DNA of 64,000 nucleotides from an uncultured Prevotellaceae bacterium (lineage in GTDB: Bacteria > Bacteroidota > Bacteroidia > Bacteroidales > Bacteroidaceae), in contig ONFE01000007.1 of NCBI GenBank assembly GCA_900316985.1, positions 43,628 through 107,627 on the forward strand. The letters run 5' to 3'. The position numbers and the translations under genes were made by a program. The notes under the pieces were generated by a model. It had not been told where the DNA came from. It ran no database searches and was given only the letters and a program-made list of their open reading frames with translations. Position 1 is the first letter of the stretch, and every line of letters begins with the position of its first letter. Positions 59,353 to 64,000 of this stretch are shown here, piece by piece.

Positions 59353-59439
59353 TGGGGACTTTTTATGCGGAATTTGTTGGTGATTCGATAAAATCTTACT
59401 AACTTTGCAACCAAATTTCGCAAACAAAATCAATACGTT

Positions 59440-61284
59440 ATGAAGCATCAGTTACGTAGTGCTGTCTGTACCGAAGGCAGAAGAATGGCCGGCGCCCGCG
59501 CTCTCTGGGTGGCCAATGGCATGAAGCGCGAGCAGTTTGGCAAGCCTATCATTGCCATTGTCAACTCGTTCACTCAGTTTGTGCCCGGACATACCCATCT
59601 GCACGAGGCAGGACAAATCGTAAAGAAAGAGATAGAAAGACTTGGCTGTTATGCCGCTGAGTTCGACACCATCGCCATCGACGACGGCATAGCCATGGGC
59701 CACGACGGCATGCTCTATTCGCTGCCCTCGCGCGACATCATTGCCGACTCGGTGGAATATATGGTGAACGGCCACAAGGCTGACGCCATGATCTGCATTT
59801 CAAACTGCGACAAGATCACCCCTGGCATGCTGATGGCTGCCATGCGACTGAACATACCCGCCGTTTTCGTGAGCGGTGGTCCGATGGAGGCCGGACAGTA
59901 CAAGGGCGAGAACCTTGACCTTGTGATCGCCATGATAAAGGGTGGAGACCCCACCGTGAGCGATGCCGACCTGCAGGAGATTGAGAACCGCGCCTGTCCT
60001 GGCTGCGGCTGCTGTTCGGGAATGTTCACCGCCAACTCGATGAACAACCTGACGGAGGCCATCGGTCTGTCGCTGCCCGGCAACGGCACGATACTGGCCA
60101 CCCATAAGAACCGTGAGCGACTGATGAAACAGGCGGCCCGACTGATTGTGAAGAACGCGATGGCCTACTACGAGGATGGCGACGAGAGCGTGCTGCCACG
60201 CAGCATTGCCACCCGCCAGGCATTCCTGAACGCCATGACAATGGATATAGCCATGGGTGCCTCTACCAACACGGTGCTGCACTTGCTGGCCGTTGCACAG
60301 GAGGCTGGGGTGGACTTCACGATGAACGACATAGACGCCCTCTCGCGCAAGACGCCCTTCCTGGTGAAGCTGGCTCCCAATAGTCAGAAGTACAGCGTGC
60401 AGGAGTTTGGCCGCGCCGGCGGCGTGATGGGTCTGATGGCCGAACTGGACAAGGGCGGACTGATAGATACCAGCCTGAAGCGCGTGAACGGACATACGCT
60501 GAAAGAGGATATTGAAGCCTATAACGTGAACAAGACATACGCCGAACTGCCCGTTACCGGGGCTGAAACGGCTGACGAGAACGGTGACCTGACTGCCCCA
60601 CAGATTTTCCTCTCTGCTCCCGCAGGCAAGTTCTGCAACGAGCTGGGCGCACAGGAGACCTACTACAAGAGTTTCGATACCGACCGCGAGAACGGTTGCA
60701 TACGCGACATAGAGCATGCTTACACCAAGGATGGCGGCATGGCCATCCTGTTTGGCAACATTGCCCAGGACGGCTGTGTGGTGAAGACCGCCGGCGTGGC
60801 TCCCGAGCTGTGGCACTTTGAAGGCCCGGCCGTGGTGTTCGACTCACAGGAAGATGCCTGCGAGGGAATACTGGGCGGAAAGGTGAAGAGCGGCGACTGC
60901 GTGGTGATTACCCACGAAGGCCCGAAGGGCGGTCCCGGCATGCAGGAGATGCTTTATCCCACCTCTTATATTAAGAGCATGCATCTGGGCAAGGAATGTG
61001 CGCTGATTACCGACGGCCGTTTCTCGGGTGGCACATCGGGACTGAGTATCGGACATATCTCGCCGGAGGCAGCTGCCGGAGGAAACATCGGCAAGATAAA
61101 GGACGGCGACATTATTGAGATAGACATCCCTAGCCGCAGCATACGCGTGAAGCTGACCGACGAGGAACTGGCAGCCCGCCAGCCGCAGCCGCTGAAGCGC
61201 AACCGCGTGGTGTCGAAGGCGCTGAGGGCCTACGCCCAGAGCGTTTCAAGTGCTGATAAAGGTGGTGTAAGAATTATAGATTGA
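59440..61284 (+). CDS. ilvD: Dihydroxy-acid dehydratase
   Basis: A 614-residue iron-sulfur enzyme of branched-chain amino-acid synthesis. [69 protein letters not shown] (cluster Cys) and [20 protein letters not shown] are diagnostic. TAACTTTG (59400-59407) is the probable -7 box. The stop lies 2 bp before the ilvB ATG. Confidence 0.96.
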   Translation: MKHQLRSAVCTEGRRMAGARALWVANGMKREQFGKPIIAIVNSFTQFVPGHTHLHEAGQIVKKEIERLGCYAAEFDTIAIDDGIAMGHDGMLYSLPSRDIIADSVEYMVNGHKADAMICISNCDKITPGMLMAAMRLNIPAVFVSGGPMEAGQYKGENLDLVIAMIKGGDPTVSDADLQEIENRACPGCGCCSGMFTANSMNNLTEAIGLSLPGNGTILATHKNRERLMKQAARLIVKNAMAYYEDGDESVLPRSIATRQAFLNAMTMDIAMGASTNTVLHLLAVAQEAGVDFTMNDIDALSRKTPFLVKLAPNSQKYSVQEFGRAGGVMGLMAELDKGGLIDTSLKRVNGHTLKEDIEAYNVNKTYAELPVTGAETADENGDLTAPQIFLSAPAGKFCNELGAQETYYKSFDTDRENGCIRDIEHAYTKDGGMAILFGNIAQDGCVVKTAGVAPELWHFEGPAVVFDSQEDACEGILGGKVKSGDCVVITHEGPKGGPGMQEMLYPTSYIKSMHLGKECALITDGRFSGGTSGLSIGHISPEAAAGGNIGKIKDGDIIEIDIPSRSIRVKLTDEELAARQPQPLKRNRVVSKALRAYAQSVSSADKGGVRIID

Positions 61285-61286
61285 CT

Positions 61287-62999
61287 ATGAAAGAGAAGAT
61301 TACAGGCTCGGAGGCTTTGATGCGCGCCCTGAAGGCTGAGGGGGTGAAGACCATCTTCGGCTATCCCGGTGGAAGCATCATGCCTGTCTACGACGCTCTC
61401 TACGACTACACTCGTGGTGAGAAAAAGGCGTTTGACCATATTCTGGTTCGTCATGAACAGGGAGCAACCCATGCTGCCGAGGGCTATGCTCGTGTCAGTG
61501 GTGAAGTGGGCGTGGCCTTGGTTACGAGCGGACCGGGAGCAACGAACACGCTGACAGGTGTGGCCGATGCCATGCTCGACTCTACGCCGATTGTGGTGAT
61601 TGCCGGACAGGTACCTATTGCTGCATTGGGAACGGATGCCTTTCAGGAGGTTGACCTGGTGGGTTTGGCACAGCCTATTTCTAAGTGGAGCTACCAGATT
61701 CGTCATGCTGAGGATATTGCCTGGGCGGTAAGCAGGGCTTTCTTCATAGCTAAGAGTGGCCGGCCGGGACCTGTGGTTCTAGACTTTCCCAAAAATGCAC
61801 AGACTGAAAAGGTTGAGTTCGAGCCAACGAAGGTTGACTTCGTTCGTTCATATGTGCCTCGTCCGATATTGGATGAGAAAGTGTTGAAAGAAGCCGCCGA
61901 ATTGATTAACAATGCCCAGAAACCATTGGCTCTTGTAGGGCAGGGCGTGGAATTGGGTAATGCCCAGGAAGAATTAAAAGCCTTTCTGGAGAAAGCCGAT
62001 ATCCCCGCAGGCCGTACGATGTTGGGCCTTTCCGCATTGCCCAGCAACCATCCGTTGAATATGGGTATGTTGGGTATGCATGGCAACTATGCGCCTAACC
62101 TGAAAGAGCAGCAATGTGATGTGCTGATTGCCATCGGCATGCGTTTCAGCGACCGTGTGACGGGCAGTTTGAAAACCTATGCCAAGCAGGCTAAGATTAT
62201 TCATCTGGATATTGACAAGAGTGAGATTGACAAATGCGTGAAGACTGATGTGGCCGTGGTGGCTGACTGTAAGGAGTCGTTGCCGGCTTTGACGGCATTG
62301 TTGAACAAGGCTGACCATCAGGAATGGAAGGATAGTTTTAAGGAATTGGCCCAACAGGAATATGAAAGGGTTATTGAGCCTGCCATTCATCCAACCGAGG
62401 GTCCCTTGCTGATGGGCGAAGTGGTGAATGCGGTGGCAGAGGCTACCAAGGGAGATGCTGTTTTGGTGACCGACGTGGGCCAGAACCAACTCTTCGCCAC
62501 ACGCTATTTTAAATATCATCAGAAGCGTAGCATCTGTACCAGCGGAGGCTTAGGCACAATGGGCTATGGAATGCCGGCGGCTATCGGTGCTACGTTCGCC
62601 GTTGACCGTACAGTCGTTTGCTTTATGGGCGATGGCGGTTTTCAGATGAATATCCAGGAACTTGGCACCATCATGGAACAGCAGAGTCCCGTGAAAATGA
62701 TCTTGCTGAATAATAATTATCTGGGTAATGTGCGACAGTGGCAGGACATGTTCTGGCAGAAGCGTAAGTCATTTACAAAGATGATGAATCCTTGCTATGA
62801 ACAGATTGCAAAAGGATACGGCATTCCTTATGAGGTTGTCATAGATCGTAGCACCCTTCATGCAGCCATTGAACATATGCTTTCTACGGAAGGTCCTTTC
62901 ATATTGGAATGTGCCATCAAGGAAGATGATGATGTCTTGCCCATGACCCCTCCGGGTATGAGTGTCGATGATATGATGCTGGAGATTAATTGTAATTAA
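61287..62999 (+). CDS. ilvB: Acetolactate synthase, large subunit
   Basis: A 570-residue TPP enzyme. MKEKITGSEALMRALKAEGV, FGYPGGSIMPVYDALYD, VRHEQGATHAAEGYARVSG, DAFQEVDLVGLAQPISKW and the TPP motif GDGGFQMNIQELG with NNNYLGNVRQWQ. It joins two pyruvates, or pyruvate and 2-oxobutyrate. ATG 61287 is used instead of a TTG at 61281 that overlaps ilvD. Confidence 0.96.
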   Translation: MKEKITGSEALMRALKAEGVKTIFGYPGGSIMPVYDALYDYTRGEKKAFDHILVRHEQGATHAAEGYARVSGEVGVALVTSGPGATNTLTGVADAMLDSTPIVVIAGQVPIAALGTDAFQEVDLVGLAQPISKWSYQIRHAEDIAWAVSRAFFIAKSGRPGPVVLDFPKNAQTEKVEFEPTKVDFVRSYVPRPILDEKVLKEAAELINNAQKPLALVGQGVELGNAQEELKAFLEKADIPAGRTMLGLSALPSNHPLNMGMLGMHGNYAPNLKEQQCDVLIAIGMRFSDRVTGSLKTYAKQAKIIHLDIDKSEIDKCVKTDVAVVADCKESLPALTALLNKADHQEWKDSFKELAQQEYERVIEPAIHPTEGPLLMGEVVNAVAEATKGDAVLVTDVGQNQLFATRYFKYHQKRSICTSGGLGTMGYGMPAAIGATFAVDRTVVCFMGDGGFQMNIQELGTIMEQQSPVKMILLNNNYLGNVRQWQDMFWQKRKSFTKMMNPCYEQIAKGYGIPYEVVIDRSTLHAAIEHMLSTEGPFILECAIKEDDDVLPMTPPGMSVDDMMLEINCN

Positions 63000-63025
63000 T
63001 AAATAAGGTATAAGAGAAATACATA

Positions 63026-63583
63026 ATGGGCATGGACGATAAAAAATTATATACGCTGCTGGTTTACTCTGAGAACATTGCAGGTATTCTGAATCAGATT
63101 ACTGCCGTTTTCACGCGTCGTCAGGTGAATATCGAAAGCCTGAATGTGTCTGCTTCCAGCATTCCCGGTGTTCATAAGTATACCATCACGGCTTGGCATA
63201 ATGATGAACAGGAGATTATCAAGATAACCAAGCAGATTGAAAAGAAGATAGATGTCGTTAAGGCTAACTATTACACGGACGAACAACTTTTCATCCGCGA
63301 GGTGGGTTTGTATAAACTCTCCACTCCCATTGTCTTGGAGAATCCAGAAATCTCAAGGCTTATCCGACAGGCGGATGCCCAGATAATGGAGGTGAATCCA
63401 ACCTATTGCATGGTGATATTGAGTAGTGTAACCGAGGATATAACCAATCTCTATTTCGCCTTGGAGAAGTTTGATTGCGTGCTTCAATATACACGGTCTG
63501 GAAGAATAGCTATTACCCGAAGTACCGTTGAACAAGTGAGCGATTTTCTTGATATGCAAGAGAAAAATAGGTTGAAAAGATAG
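63026..63583 (+). CDS. ilvN: Acetolactate synthase, small regulatory subunit
   Basis: A 185-residue protein with an N-terminal ACT domain (LYTLLVYSENIAGILNQITA, FTRRQVNIESLNVSAS) and a C-terminal ALS_ss domain (EQLFIREVGLYKLST onward). It confers valine feedback control on IlvB. It is the last gene of ilvDBN; ilvC is not in this window because the rRNA operon follows. Confidence 0.93.
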   Translation: MGMDDKKLYTLLVYSENIAGILNQITAVFTRRQVNIESLNVSASSIPGVHKYTITAWHNDEQEIIKITKQIEKKIDVVKANYYTDEQLFIREVGLYKLSTPIVLENPEISRLIRQADAQIMEVNPTYCMVILSSVTEDITNLYFALEKFDCVLQYTRSGRIAITRSTVEQVSDFLDMQEKNRLKR

Positions 63584-63651
63584 CAAGAAACGCATCTTTT
63601 GTACGAAAAGCGGAAAAAGTTTCCATTAATTAAAAAATTCCCTTCAAGATA

Positions 63652-63683
63652 TTTGGAGGGAATTATTTTTTTGCTTACCTTTG
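63652..63683 (+). promoter_or_regulatory. Ribosomal RNA operon promoter
   Basis: TTTG 63652-63655, a 20 bp spacer, TACCTTTG 63676-63683. The following 245 bp (to 63928) is the pre-rRNA leader and holds no credible gene. Confidence 0.8.
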
Positions 63684-63928
63684 CATCCGCTTTCGCTCCG
63701 AAACCCGGGCGTTGGCACATTAGATAAGCGATCTTTGATAAGAAATTACATAGAGAGACAGAGAAGTAGTAGTACAAGAAGCAGGCGCGTCTGCTATATT
63801 ACAGATGTGCTTGGGTAAACGAACCGTTTGATTCAACTTTACTATACGGATGGTCCTGTGACAGACAACGAGAACTGGCCATGTCCGCCCCTTGTGGGGT
63901 CGGTTCATGGTTCCATTATAGGAAATTT

Positions 63929-64000
<72 letters not shown>

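Noticed and set aside
59800-60816. 338-codon minus-strand frame opposite ilvD
   Set aside because: Antisense to a well-defined ilvD gene, His/Gly-rich, with no recognisable domains.
63720-63908. 62-codon frame in the rRNA leader
   Set aside because: Lies inside the pre-rRNA leader between the rrn promoter and 16S; not a credible protein gene.

Overview
This is a chromosomal stretch from a member of the order Bacteroidales, most like Prevotella or a close relative. Three things point that way. Promoters repeatedly show the Bacteroidetes form TTTG, a 19-20 bp spacer, then TAnnTTTG. The gene families are typical of the group: DUF3667, DUF4160, the FISUMP surface-protein domain, endonuclease-I proteins with a GIY-NGKK tail, and a 2-oxoacid:ferredoxin oxidoreductase. 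The window runs into the 5' end of a 16S rRNA gene at about 63929.

Layout. 1-5352: start of a sulfhydrylase-type PLP enzyme, small lipoproteins, an M48 protease, a membrane coiled-coil HTH protein, an NfeD/SPFH pair and a WecB epimerase. 5459-18274 (minus): an EEP-family hydrolase, an RND efflux pump with its adaptor, and a four-gene Phe/Tyr operon (pheA, aminotransferase, DAHP synthase-chorismate mutase, tyrA) preceded by a promoter and an attenuator-like leader, then a TPR protein and a rhodanese-MBL fusion. 18349-23506: a TtcA-like enzyme, a small envelope protein and a frameshifted AsmA-like giant. 23694-33866: two small catabolic gene sets (BKACE plus four-carbon acid-sugar kinase; Asp/Glu-racemase family plus MFS transporter) whose gene junctions are an inverted pair of 81 bp repeats. 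Between them lie an aldo/keto reductase with a nonsense codon and an AT-rich McrBC locus. 34087-45289: a hemolysin-III protein, tRNA-Val, CysE, two endonuclease-I genes, YpfJ, and a two-gene unit ending in a FISUMP protein behind a long structured leader. 45493-54880: a DUF4160/DUF2442-HTH pair, ffh, folD, DUF3667, a carboxylesterase and the four-subunit ferredoxin oxidoreductase. 54870-57893 (minus): cobU-cobT-cobS-cobC for nucleotide-loop assembly of B12. 58089-63583: an OmpA protein and ilvD-ilvB-ilvN, then the rRNA operon.

The most striking content is outside ordinary genes. Three intergenic islands (6646-7034, 27814-28114, 41165-41563) are inverted repeats with 79-90 bp arms. Each uses a different 7-9 bp word (GTGTAGG, GTTTCAC, GTGTCAGTG), but the words sit at nearly the same relative positions and recur at 11 bp steps. 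Three further stretches (6793-6902, 46495-46692, 59231-59352) are degenerate tandem arrays of exactly 22 bp. Several short dispersed repeat families also occur, and some copies lie in frame inside genes: a GC-rich palindrome in three proteins, a CATCACC-type repeat in two, and a TTCACTC-type repeat that forms a signal peptide.

Several genes carry lesions: a 23 bp tandem duplication in the MFS gene, an 18 bp in-frame duplication in ffh, a nonsense codon in the aldo/keto reductase, single-base and deletion frameshifts in the AsmA-like and endonuclease genes, and loss of the arginine-rich segment in McrB. These could be biological or could be assembly errors. All calls come from reading the sequence; no database search was run.
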